This document shows positions 1 to 11,189 of a stretch of 64,000 bases of DNA, in pieces. Both the position numbers and the translations under genes were made by a program. The notes under the pieces were generated by a model. It saw nothing but the letters and a program-made list of their open reading frames with translations, ran no database searches and was not told where the DNA came from. The stretch covers positions 5,862,501 to 5,926,500 of the forward strand of contig CP126192.1 in assembly GCA_030272155.1 (NCBI GenBank), in the 5' to 3' direction. This DNA comes from Tetradesmus obliquus (Eukaryota > Chlorophyta > Chlorophyceae > Sphaeropleales > Scenedesmaceae). Numbering within the stretch: position 1 is the first letter of the stretch; every line of letters starts with the position of its first letter.

Positions 1-3000
1 CACTGTCGTACATGCAGCCACTGCAGTGCAGCAAGCATAAATCATTCCTGCATTGCCATAGCAGCTTTCCTAGCGCCTCTGGCAGCTGCACTTGCTGGGT
101 GAAAAGACCTCACATGCAGCGCATGCACATGACTTCCCTGTGCACCCCACCGCACACACATTGCCAGTGATAGCATACCTGCCAGTTTCCCTGACCCTCC
201 CACCGCCACATGTGAAGGAGCCTTGTGCAACCCAGATGTCGGACTCCCACTGCTGGGCTGGTGGTCCCGCCCTGTTGGGCCCAAAGTTGTGCTGCTGAAT
301 CAAGCTGAAGTCTGCATTGCTGTTGCCATCAATGTGCAGGCCAGCTCCGCTAGCAGCTTGCTGCGCGCTGTTGCCGATCCAGCAGCTGCTGCTGCCAGGA
401 TTGAAGCGCAGCTGATCGGAGTAGGTCCATTTGCAGGCTGGATCAGGATTGAGTGGATCGCCGAGCTTAATTGCGGCGCCAGCTGTGGCCTTGTTGCTTG
501 TGAACCAGGAGGCAGCGTTGAATGACAGGCTGCTGTTGAGGCTGGTGCGAATGGCGCCGCCTTCTGCAGGTTTGTTTCCTTCTTTGATGGCTTGGTTGCT
601 TTGGAAGCGTGCCCCACCAGCAAAGGCTGCATCAGACAAGGTCATAAACAGTGCTCCTCCTGCAAGAAATGTGTAGGAAACATGTGTCGCTGCGGTGTTT
701 TCTATCAACAAAGTGTGCTACAACTGCGGCTGCAGCATCCCTGCACTGCAGCTGCAGTGCAAGACCAAACAGGTAAGCACAAGCTGGCTCCTTCTGACTA
801 ATAGTTTGCTGCACCGAAGTAATTTTAAAGCATTGTTACATCCTGTTCATGCATTGCAAAGGAATTAATGTTTAGCGTCTGCTGTGGAGCCTGAGATGGC
901 CGCACCTGTGTTTGCTGTGTTGCTCAAGAAGGTGACCAGCTGCGTGGCGGAAAAGCTGCTGCGTGTTCCGGACAGTCTTGGGCAGCTGTAGCTGGTGATC
1001 CACCCAAGCAGCGCCACTGCACCGCCAGCGGAGCCTTCCAAACGGCCTTAAAATGAGGAGAGATGTGACAGCGCAGCGGGGAGCAATGTCAGCAACAGCG
1101 GCAGCAGCATTATTGTCGTCACATGCCGTGTTGCTCGGTTGCAGCAATCGCACAGCGGCGGAAGCAGTACTCATCGGTGCAGAGATGCAAGGAGCCCCGG
1201 CTGCAATCTTTCAAGCATGCAACACAGAAGGCACCACCCTGCAGCAAAGTGTTGTATATCTGCTTGATGATTTATGTATTGCTGTCCTCTGCAATGCACA
1301 TCCTGCCAAGTGGCAACGTTTTCGCAGGCTCACCTGCTCTGTTGTTGATGTACATGGCAGCTGCGTTGTGTACGACACGGGAGGCGAATGCATAGATCGC
1401 GCCACCACCACCCCAATCCTGCAGCCAGATGCATCACAAGCAGGCAGCAACAGGGGCAGCAGTCACCGCCAGCACATGCTAGCACTTGAGCTGGCTGCTA
1501 GGCATTGTGAAGTACGAGATGCTTGCAAAATCGAAAAATGCTATTCATTGTTGCCTGCGTGCTTCACACATAGCCTAGCTACACACAGCTGTGATGGCGG
1601 CAGGTCGAATATCAAGCCAGCGACCCACCATTCCAGGGCCCATCAATATGCTGTTGTTGCGCAGCGTGGCTATGTTGTGGAATGTGAGGTTGCTCTTGTC
1701 AAGGGACACTGCTCCTCCGGCGCCGCTGCGAGCCCAGTTGTCTGCCATCAGCACAGGACCACGGAACACAACAGAGCTGTTTCGAACGGCCCTTAGCGCC
1801 ATGCCAAAACCATCCGAGCCTGGCGCGCTGTTGCTGATAAACTGCACTGCTGCTGCGCCAGCAAAGATAGCAGTAGCGCCTTCCAAGGTAAGGCCGCAGC
1901 CGCCAACGCCGGTGTTGTCCCTGATTGTAGTGGCGCCAGCGAAAGTGATGCGCGCACCGGCAGAGGCCAGAATGCCTGCTCCATACACAGGGCCGTTTGC
2001 GGCATCTTGAGGTGCAACAGCCTGAGGAGCAGCAGCATCTGTTGGCAGTTCTTTTGGTGCTGCAGCAGCAGCTCCATGCAGCCGCCTTCCCCCAAACATG
2101 TTGTTGATGTTCTTTGTGTTGCCGCTGACTTCCAAGCCTCCCTGAAAAGCAACTGTGACTGGCGCTGCCACATACACAGCACCCCATGTGTTGTTCCTGA
2201 ACACTGTCCTGCCTTTAAACACTGCAGGAGACACAGTGCTGAAGCCAGCCGCCCCAGGAGGGCCTGTGAAGTAGCAGGACAAGACCATTAAAGTATCACA
2301 CTCATAGGTGTTGTATATGTTGTCAAGAAAGGCGCTGTTCACGAATGTAAGGCTGGCCGCAGTGTCGTCGTCGTTTGCGACAGCCCTTGGGGCGATGCTC
2401 CTGCAAGCCGGCAGCAGCGCAGCAGCGCAAATGCAATCGCAGATGGGGGTTAGCTGTAGGTATGGGCGAGGCTGTACTGTGCACAACAGTGCAGGCAGTA
2501 CAGCTGACAGGCAGCACAAGCAGGCCGGCAGTCGCATGTGGCCTCCACACCACTGCAGCAAGCAAGCGACATGCTGTGTTGCTGGAAGGACACAGGCGCT
2601 GGACGCAGGGTGTTTGAAACTATTGAATAGTCTTGGTGCTGGTGGCCGCAAGGCTATGGCTTAGCTGGTGATAATCATCATTATTATCATGCTGAGTTGC
2701 TGCCAAGCAGCAGCGCTGGTGAACAGAAGTGGTGTCCCCACTCACTTGAAAGTCACAGTCAGGGCAGCAAACGTTGCAGGCTGCCCATCATCTGTGCCGT
2801 TTGGGCTACACTTGATGACCACCCCTCCACCACTGCTAACAGCACTGGGGTTTGTTGCACGGCCTTCCAGCTGCAAGTTGCCAAGCTGCAGGAAGCCGCC
2901 ATACAGTGCAAAGTGCAGCTGGCCTTCAGCAGCTGGTGGCAGCAGGCGGGTGACGCCAGCAGTGGAGGTTGTGTCGCGACCGGTGACACTGCAAGCGTTC

Positions 3001-3155
3001 AAGGGTGACACAGCGGCGTGCGGGTGACTCACGGGTGACACCAGCACCCCAGATATCTTGGTGGTCAGTGCAGCGGCTTACGTGTGGCTCAAATGCTGTC
3101 GTTGTATGTGAAATGCTATGAAATAGCATAAATTGTACAGCTGGGATGTTGTCTG

Positions 3156-3205
<50 letters not shown>

Positions 3206-3539
3206 AAAGCACTCGTTCGCATGTGGCACAACACTGCACACGCAAGAGATACACTACTGCACACCACAGGGTTGGTTGTGAGGACAGCTGCAGGGTTTTT
3301 TGTGCAGCATCTGCAGGTTCTGGGCGTAACTTTGTGGCCGGACAGGCCTGCACTGCTGTGCTGCCGCTGCTGCTCACCACAGTGCTGAGTCAGCGGGGAC
3401 CGTCACAGTGCTGTTGAGGATGTACAGCCCCGCCCCCAGCATGTAGCTGCTGCCTGGCTGCAGGTCGATGACAACGGCTGTGGCAGCATCCGCAATTGTG
3501 ACCACATCCTTAGGACAGCTTGCAACTGAAGGCTGGGCA

Positions 3540-3577
<38 letters not shown>

Positions 3578-3652
3578 CAGGCAGCAGCATAAGATGCCCA
3601 ACAGCAGCAGCAGCGACCTCCAGGCTGCAAAGGAGCAGACGCTTGACCTCAT
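1..3652 (-). CDS. Secreted beta-helix (Pmp-like repeat) protein, 3' end off the window
   Basis: Exons by phase: 3378-3652, 2746-2988, 1629-2400, 1334-1418, about 906-1034, about 179-701, and 1-20 running off the left edge. The first exon begins with a signal peptide (Arg near the N-terminus, LLLLLGILCCCLTA, then poly-Ala). Later exons hold short repeats of the GGAI / FxxN type (GGGAIYAF, GAGGAVSL, FLSNTANTGAAI, FLAGGALF, FRNN, IRDNTG). These are typical of parallel beta-helix proteins resembling polymorphic outer membrane proteins, which are known in green algae. At least about 680 residues are present. The protein is probably secreted or at the cell surface; no enzyme residues are recognisable. 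The joins from 2400 to 1334 keep frame well. The 906/701 join is the weakest and could use other sites. The (CTG)16 at 3158-3205 lies in intron 1. Confidence 0.7.
3158..3205. repeat. (CTG)16 microsatellite
   Basis: There are sixteen perfect CTG units in the first intron of the beta-helix gene. The repeat is open in both strands as poly-Leu, poly-Ala or poly-Ser and should not be read as coding. Confidence 0.9.
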
Positions 3653-5745
3653 ATACAGCTATTGTAGCTCGTAATCGATCACACCCAGCTTAAAGCTGTT
3701 CGAACTACCCTTCCGAAAGACGAGAGAAGTGCACAGGAACTTTCCTTCAGGTCAGGCAGGTGATGGTGACCTTGAGACAACAGTAACCGCAATCGAGACA
3801 CGAAACTATCATGTGTTAGGAGCAATAATCTGGGGCGTGTACTTGCTGCACTCGAGGTTGCAGACGGACGCAAACGTTTACGGCCTTGGCAGACGGCAAA
3901 AGGTGTTGGACCTGCAGGACTCTAGTCAGCAAATTTGTTACAGCTTTTCGTTGTCAACAGACGCTACGGAGCTCGATTGTTAGCACCGCATCCTCAGGCG
4001 CTGTGGTACCATGTCAGCTCCAGCCTGGCAGGATGACGCCCCTCGCCTCTCGACGGCTGAGTTGCAGGGCACAGCATGAAATTGCTAAATTATTTGTTTG
4101 CTGATTTGAAATATCTTGAGACACCATATGTTCGGCTTGGGCCAGTCGCGCACTTGGGATGGACCCGCAGAGACTGCAAGCTGGGTGCCAACACAAACAC
4201 GTCCAGACATCTGCAGCCGCACCAGCTAACTGACAAGATCGTGATACATTTACCAACACCACGACCACCCCACAAAAAAAGGCTTTGCAGCTGGCCGGCG
4301 CATACACATGCAGTGGATTCCTGGTGGCCATGCAACAGTACTGTGCAGCTGTACACCGCTGCACAGACTGCTGACCGCACAGCTTAGCAGCTACAGGGCT
4401 GCAGCATATAAGGAAGTTGCCGATTGCATTCATTACAAGCACAAGCACAATGCAACATATTGCGTACTCACATGGCAAGAAGTGGTCCCCCGAAAGGCCA
4501 CCATGGCTGCTGATCCTCATGAGGATGCTGATCAGCAGGAAACCTATGCAGCTGCCGTATCTGACGGTCAACACCAGATGGCAGAAGCTGATACTTGCAG
4601 GGACCACAGTATGCTTGGCCATCACACCACAGCCGCTGTTTCAGCGGCTGAGCACACAACATGCATGACGCAGCGCCGGCACGCACCCGCCACAGCCTGG
4701 AGCTAGTCTAATTCATTCGACATAGTCAAGCGCGCAGAAGGCATCCTACGCCTAAACACCCCGCTGCAGCCACACGGGCGGTTACCAGGCCAGTGTGCTG
4801 GCCTCAGCTGCCATCACAAAATGGCCGTGCCAAGCTCACAGACAATGGCTAGCTGCAGCACGAAACACTACTGTAACAAGGCGGGTGTCATGCACGCCTG
4901 CTGCTGCTGCTGCTGTTGCGCCTGAGCCGCGCACCACACACCAAGCACACCCGCACATGCATCAACTACACATGTTTCATAGATGCCCACGCAGTGCAAC
5001 AAGCATGGCCAGTGCAGCACTGCTCAAGCGCAGCACCGCAGCCTGCGTGAACTCGCACGCCTGCCAGTCAAGCAGGTGACCAGCAACAGGCTGAGCAATG
5101 CACAACAGCTGCCGGCTGCCACAGCAGCTGACTGTAAACACAGCTGAATGCAATGGCTTCTAGCCAGCTGTGCATGTTGCAGTTGTCAGGGCCGATCACA
5201 GTACGCCGCAGCAATTGAACCTCACAAAGGCAGGCATAATCTTCACAGTGTGTTTACAAGGCAACAACTGCAAGTGCAACAATCCGCTGCAGGAAAACAA
5301 AGCAAAAGAACGACTGCAGCAGCTTGGTAGACTGCTTGAATAGCTAGGCGCTGCTGCTGCCGCTGCTGATGGCAGCAACGCATGCAGCATCAATGCGGTG
5401 GCACCAGCGCCCTCCCCCTGGCCATGCACAAACTATCATCAGTCATGCACAAATGAGCAGGGCTCCAGGGAAACAAGCACAGGCACGCAGTGCGCATGCG
5501 TCTGTATGCAGACGCAAATCATAATGCGCATTCCAAAAAACCCATGAGCAGAAGCATGTTCGTTGCCACAGGAACATGGCACCACCTGTCTCACAGCAAT
5601 GTGCTATGACACTTGCCTGTGCAAGTCGTTGTCAGCGCATTGCACCTTACCACTGCACAGCCGGATGGCGTCCTGCTACTGCACTACATCCTACACGCAC
5701 ACCATACACACCGAGCGCTGCACGACACCCAAATCATCTGCAATA
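3653..5745. other. Intergenic region with no supported gene
   Basis: This holds the promoter side of the beta-helix gene and the 3' side of panB. The longest frame (4014-4625, minus) has no recognisable domain and no convincing splice partners. No RNA gene or mobile element is visible. Confidence 0.5.
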
Positions 5746-8700
5746 CTAACTTTGTTGCTGCTTTGCTGCATTTGCTGCCTCTGCCGCCTCGCTCACCGCA
5801 GCCGCGCAGTCCCTCATGCCGCTGCTTTCCAGCTCCTTCACAAGCAGATCCACCTCCTGCTGCTGTATGCTGTAGGGGCTGTACTGCTGCCCAGGAAACA
5901 GGCCGTCTGCTACCTCCTGCCTGTACTGCACAAGCGCCTGCTGGATGATGGTTCCTACTTCTGCGTAGCGCTTGCAGAACTTGGGTGTCACTTTTGCGTG
6001 GTGCGGGTGGCTCATCATGCCCAGCAGGTCGTGGTACACCAGCACCTGCATGCCAGCGCAAGCAGAACCATCAGTAACATGGCAGTACTGATAACGTCTG
6101 TGCAACTTGGGCGTCTTTGCGTGGTGCGGGTGACGCACCATGATGCTTCCCGGTACGTCATGTAGGGTGACCCGGCACGACAGCAGTCAGCTGTGGCTGC
6201 ATTGCATGCACGTGGCACGCGCGCGGTGTGCAGGGGTGACCTAGCCGCGTGCAAACCAGCACAGAAGGCGATCGTGTCAAGTTCAGCATCAAGCCCTAGC
6301 GCAATCACCCATTTGCTGTTGCGCTGATGCTCATCCACCTACCTGCCCGTTGCACTGCGGCCCAGCACCAATGCCAATGGTGGGGATGCGCAGCGCCTTG
6401 GTGACTGCAGCTGCGATGGGCGCAGGGATGCACTCCAGCACGATCGCGAAGCAGCCGCTGGCTTGTAGCGCCTTGGCCTGGTTGATCACACGCACCGCCT
6501 CGCTGGCAACCTGCGCCTGCGGCCGGAAGCCACCTGGCAGCAGCAGCAGCAGCAGCAGCTACATGAGCATTGTGCGTGACGGAGCTGTCAACCGTGCTGG
6601 GCAGCATGCTGCGCAGGACACACGGAGAGCGAAAGCCTGTGCGCACAGCTGCGATGGACAGAAGATGGACAGCACTGAACCGCATATGGGTTACTGCATG
6701 AGGGCCAGCCGCTGCTTGCTGAGTCATCTGCTGCCTGCTGAGTCATCGGCTGCCTGCTGAGTCATCTGCTGCCTGCTGAATCATCGGCTGCCTGCTGAGT
6801 CATCGGCTGCCTGCTGAGTCATCGGCTGCCTGCTGAGTCATCTGCTGCCTGCTGAGTCATCGGCTTCGCTTCCCGCCAACACTTCATCGCATGCTACCAA
6901 AATGGCTCACCCAGCACGCTCACACTCTGCGGGGTGAGCCCCACGTGGCCCACCACGTGGCCCATCACTGCCGCCACTGCCTCCTTTGGTGATGTGCTGT
7001 CTGAGCAGCTGACAGTAAGGTCTGCAGGGTCCTGCTACTTGCTGGATCTATCATGCTGAATCAGGTGCTGCTTTCTGAGTTGTCAATTCACTAACCACCA
7101 AAACATCTTCATCTGCTGCCTGCTGGATGTCTGGCTCTCCGACATCGTGCCAAAGCAGCAATCAACATCCGCTTTTCACTCACCCAGCACGCTCACGCTC
7201 TGCGGAGTGAGCCCCACGTGGCCCATCACCGCCACGCCTGCCTCCACTATGGCACGCGCCGCCTCCACACGCGCAGGGCTGCCGCCTGCATGCCAGCAGC
7301 AGCAGCAAGTAGAGCAAACAGTCGGCACGCAGCACGCCATGAGGCCAACACATCTGCTGGCTGTGAAAGAACCATCGCCTGCAGCACCTCGCCTTCCACT
7401 ATCACAGTACTAGGACAACCAGTCAGCTTCAGCCCTGCTTTACATGTTGCAAAGTGAGAACTCTCCCTTTAAAAACCTACAGCCGCGATTGGCACACCGC
7501 ACAATGCACACAGCACGCTTGAACACACCTTCCAGCTTCACTGCATCCATGCCTCCCTCCTTCAGCATGCGGATTGCTGACCGTACCGCTTCAGTAGTGC
7601 TCAGCTCATAGCTGCCAAAAGGGCAGGTCTCCCACCAGGAAGGCACTTGCATTCGTGCTGTTCACAACACACCACGCAACCTTCCCTGCTCACCCTCAGT
7701 TGCCACAACAAGCATACCAGCTCTGCAGCTCTTGGCCACACGAGCAACAGGCTACAGCATACTTGCTCATCCACCCACCTTCCAGCTTCACTGCGTCCAT
7801 GCCTCCCTCCTTCAGCATGCGGATTGCTGACCGTACTGCCTCAGTGGTGCTCAGCTCATAGCTGCCAAAGGGCAGGTCCCCTACCAGGAAGGCCCGCGCT
7901 GCACCTCTGGCAACTGCCTTGCAGTGCATGAGCATGTCGTCCAGTGTGATGGGCAGCGTGGTGTCATGGCCGTGCACCACCATACTGACTGAGTCGCCCA
8001 CAAGGATGATATCTATGTCTGCCTGATCCACCTGCAAGGGAATTACAGGCAGCAAATAGCAACAGTTGGTCTAATTGTGGGGTGCTGCAACGCACATTTG
8101 CGTTGACCGGCATGTGGCACAATGTGGAGGTGCTAGTGTGGTGATGCTGGATGTGTGCGTTATGGGTGCAGCTGCTGCTGTTGCTCTGCTGCATGCAGCT
8201 GGTGTGCTGCTGGTGCGTGCTGGCTGCACGAGCTGCACTGCCTGGTGTGCTGCTGTGATGGCAGCTGCCTCCACTGCTGCTTCCTGCAACGCTTTCTACA
8301 GTGAGCCACTGCTTCGTCCAATCACTGCTGCCTGCAATCACTACTTCCTGCAAAGCTTCTGCAGCAATTCACTGCTTCCTGCAACCACTGCTGCCTGCAA
8401 TCACTACTTCCTGCAAAGCTTCTGCAGCAAGTCACTGCTTCCTGCAACCACTGCTGCCTGCTGAAACTACTTCCTGCAAGGCTTCTGCAGCAGTTCCGGC
8501 TGCAGTGCTCTGAGTGGGAGCTGCTGGTGAGATGGTTGCAGACACTGCGGCAAGTGCTTGGAGTGCAGAGCTCACGTGCACAGCTGAGGGGTAGTCATAT
8601 GCTGTGGCCATGCAGATGGGCTGCTGCTTCTCGTACTTGGCACGCAGTGTGCGCAGCGTGACTGCTTTCTTTGGGGCCTGGGGCCCAGCATACACCTGGA

Positions 8701-8927
8701 TTTCCGGGTGAGCTGATGCCATGCCGCGTGAAAACTGTGCTATTGCAGGCAGAAGTGCCTGTTGGCCTGCGTGCATTTGACACAGAAGTTACTTGGAGCG
8801 CGAAAAATGCTGCAATACTTATGTTGGGCTGTGATGTTTCAAATGTACTGGCTGCAGGTCCCACCAGGCTGCTGCAGTCACCTGCTACTGCTGCACAGGC
8901 CAGCTGCCGTACTGCGTTGAGCAGCAT
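5746..8927 (-). CDS. panB: Ketopantoate hydroxymethyltransferase, mitochondrial
   Basis: PanB makes ketopantoate from 2-ketoisovalerate and methylene-tetrahydrofolate, the first committed step of pantothenate and CoA synthesis. Six exons keep frame: 8882-8927, 8576-8739, 7779-8031, 7184-7285, 6343-6533, 5746-6045, giving 351 aa, close to plant PanB. The short first exon ([15 protein letters not shown]) and the following QFSRGM look like a mitochondrial targeting peptide. Family motifs appear in order: [63 protein letters not shown] (with the catalytic Glu), TIGIGAGP and [10 protein letters not shown]. Introns 3, 4 and 5 contain decayed copies of neighbouring exons, listed separately. The gene is head-to-head with the TPR gene. 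Confidence 0.93.
6092..6142 (-). pseudogene. Relic copy of the start of panB exon 6, in intron 5
   Basis: On the minus strand it reads [14 protein letters not shown], matching [15 protein letters not shown] of the real exon 6 (5746-6045). A codon has been lost and several residues have changed. It cannot join the gene in frame. Confidence 0.75.
6715..6866. repeat. 19-bp minisatellite, about 8 copies
   Basis: Tandem units of the form ctgctgagtcatcggctgc, with tct/cgg variation, lie inside panB intron 4. There are no unique spacers, so this is not a CRISPR array. Confidence 0.85.
6906..6985 (-). pseudogene. Relic copy of the 3' half of panB exon 4, in intron 4
   Basis: It repeats [15 protein letters not shown] and the following donor site GGTGAG of exon 4 (7184-7285). 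It carries an internal 12-nt duplication (GHVVGHV) and lacks the exon's 5' half. It sits just downstream of the functional copy. Confidence 0.8.
7526..7643 (-). pseudogene. Relic copy of the 3' end of panB exon 3, in intron 3
   Basis: It matches the last about 38 codons of exon 3 (from [12 protein letters not shown] to AVKLEG) and the donor. One extra T in the run before GGCAGC shifts the frame, so the first part reads [13 protein letters not shown]. The rest stays very similar to the real exon, which suggests a recent duplication. Confidence 0.85.
8324..8495. repeat. 63-bp tandem repeat, about 2.7 copies
   Basis: The phrase ctacttcctgcaa recurs at 8341, 8404 and 8467, with matching flanks (gcttctgcagca, cactgcttcctgcaac). 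The array lies in panB intron 2. Confidence 0.85.
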
Positions 8928-9352
8928 GTTGATATATTCAATCCTTTTGAGGTTGAGTGCGCCAGCTCTGCTTTAGTGATCAGTTGGAAAGAGCGAGCAG
9001 CAGCCAGCAACGGTATTGGTACTATGTCAGGGGGAGACAAGGCGAGCAGCTGCGTTGAGCCAGGGACTTTTGCGACTTGTGTCGAATAATATCACTGCGT
9101 GTCAGTGTAAGGGAATTGTGTGTGAAAGATGCGGAGAAATGGCTCAAGACCCTTGTTAGGCATCAACCATGAACGGTCGGCACACCAATCAACAACGTTG
9201 GTGAAAGAAAGACGTTGGTTACAATACTTATGCACGCACATTATCACTAAGGTCACTTACAGTTTTTGTAGTGCCGATTCTACTTCTGCTGTAGCTGCTC
9301 ACTGAGTCAGGCATCCACATCACAACCTCATTGAAGGCACAGCAGCGTCAGG
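8928..9352. promoter_or_regulatory. Divergent intergenic region between panB and the TPR gene
   Basis: These 425 bp separate two start codons that point away from each other, so both core promoters and 5' UTRs should lie here. No TATA box can be assigned with confidence. Confidence 0.5.
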
Positions 9353-10880
9353 ATGCAAACAAGTATCAGCAGACATGTTTGCACCAGCAGCAAGCTGGCG
9401 CCAAGCTGTGCGTGGTCCAGGCAGCAGCATAGTAGAAGCTTCAGCACACGCAACATATCGGCTCCTGCATCTGTCAGGTATGTGGCCACCTACGGCCACA
9501 CTAACTCGTGCAGGGCAAACAAACCTAATACTTACATTGCTCTGCATTTGAAAAACGCTGTCCAGCCTGCATATCAATCGGTAAGCAGTGAGGAAAGGCA
9601 GCAACCAAGCATGCCCGGCCATCACAGCCACACCACAGCAAAACTCTGCATGCCCCGGTTCCAACAGTAATGCCTTGATGAATGCATCGCTGCACCGAGC
9701 TGCACATTGCACGTCAACCCCTTTGTCATGCCTTTTCACTAACCAATCCCCAACTTCAAGCAGCCGATCAACTCTGGCCTGCAATCACCCCTGGTTGGTC
9801 AACGCAGGCGCAGCACTGTGCTAGTGGCTGGCGGAGGTGCTGCAGCATGGCTAGTGGCTGGCGGGCTGGTAGCAGCAGGAGCAGCAGCAGCGTCCGGCCT
9901 TTTTGGCGGCGACAACCCTCAGCAGCTCGTTCGGAGCGGCATGAACAAGTTTAGGCAGGTGCGAGGCAGCCCCTTGTTGAGAACCTGCAGTTGCAGCGGT
10001 TGGAGTTCGACCACGAGCAAGCGGACAAGTTCATCTTTATGTCATCAATCATGACATGACTATCACTGGGCGTGTGTTTTTGTACAACTACTGGCCTGTG
10101 TGCAGAATGACGTGGAGGGCTCCCTGCAGGACTTTGACCGTGCGCTAGCAGCCAGTCCGCAGCTCAACCCCTACCTGTGGCAGCGCGGGCTGTCACTGTA
10201 CTACGTGCAGCAGTACACCGCAGGCGCAAAGCAGTTCAGGTACGCTGGCAGCGGCAACGATGTGTGTGCCTTGCAGCAGCCAGCACTGCTGAGCAAGATC
10301 ATTGAAGCGGACGGTGAGCAAAGCAAGATCATTGAAGCGGACGGTGAGCAGCCTGGCAGCAACGTGCACTAGCTGAGGTAGCTGTGACTGGCTGCACAGC
10401 TCAAGGCAGCGTGTTCAGACTGCTGCTGCTGCTGCTGCTGCTGCTGCAGGGATGACGTGGCGGTGAACCCTAATGACACGGAGGAGTCCATCTGGGCCTT
10501 CCTGTGTGAGGCGCAGCTGGAGGGGCCAGAGGCGGCACGCCAAAACATGCTCAAGGTGCAGGGCCAGGGGCACATGTACTGTTTGTTATGTGACGTAACA
10601 GGTTACTGGGTACGCGGAGCAGCATACAAGGCTGGTGTTTTTATTATGCTGGCTCTTAGCTGTGATGCGCTGCTAGCTCAGCAGGAGTCTACAGCAGGCC
10701 CTGCTACATGGATATGGTAAACTACGTTTGTAGACATTGTCACCTGCACATCACTGTCACGCCTTTTGCTGTAACCTGACATTCTCTATCTGCTGTGCTG
10801 CTGCCAGGTTGGCCGTGACCCGCGACCGGTCATGCGTGCAGCCTGAGTGTCATGACCTTTGCTGTAACCCGTCGCTGTCT

Positions 10881-10911
<31 letters not shown>

Positions 10912-11189
10912 TCGGTCGTGACCCTCGGCCAGTCATGCGTGCAGCCTATGAATGCTTCCAGTCCGGCAGCAGCCCAGACAGCATCCTGGCAGCAGCTAAT
11001 GACAACGGCGGCCATGACAGCTTCTACGCGCTGCTGTATGTCGGGCTGTGGCACGAGGCCCACGGCAATACAGCAGAGGCAGAGAAGGCGATGGTGCAGG
11101 CAGTACAGACGCAGTATGCGCAGCTCTCGGGGGATTATATGGCTAGCCTGGCAAAGGTGCACTGCCAGCGGCGCAGCTGGATGGTGTGA
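9353..11189 (+). CDS. Plastid-type TPR-like protein (NlpI-like)
   Basis: Five exons keep frame: 9353-9477, 9808-9958, 10106-10239, 10450-10555, 10911-11189, giving 264 aa. The N-terminus is rich in Ser/Arg and lacks acidic residues, as in organelle transit peptides. A glycine/alanine-rich hydrophobic stretch follows (residues about 45-70). The body has the motifs NDVEGSLQDFDRAL, LWQRGLSLYYVQQY, NPNDTEESIWAFLCEAQLEG, VGRDPRPVMRAAYECF and DYMASLAKVHCQRRSW. These are those of a conserved plant and algal TPR-fold protein of unknown exact role, usually predicted to be plastidic. Location is inferred from the N-terminus only. A relic of the exon 5 start lies in intron 4. Confidence 0.85.
10292..10350. 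repeat. Two 29-bp direct repeats with donor-like ends
   Basis: Copies at 10292-10320 and 10322-10350 are identical and each ends in GGACGGTGAGCA, a good 5' splice-site match. They lie in intron 3 of the TPR gene. Confidence 0.85.
10808..10846 (+). pseudogene. Relic copy of the start of TPR exon 5, with a stop
   Basis: After an acceptor-like ctgctgccag it reads VGRDPRPVMRAA and then TGA. The real exon 5 at 10911 begins with the same residues and continues. The flanks before both copies (ctttgctgtaacc) also match, so about 100 bp was duplicated in tandem. Using this acceptor would truncate the protein. Confidence 0.85.

Noticed and set aside
4014..4625. 203-codon minus-strand frame with hydrophobic stretches
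   Set aside because: No domain, no conserved motif and no phase-compatible splice partners. The Cys-rich composition is typical of non-coding reading of CAG-rich DNA.
6715..6866. Regular short repeats resembling a CRISPR array
   Set aside because: The units abut with no unique spacers, and the locus is a eukaryotic intron.
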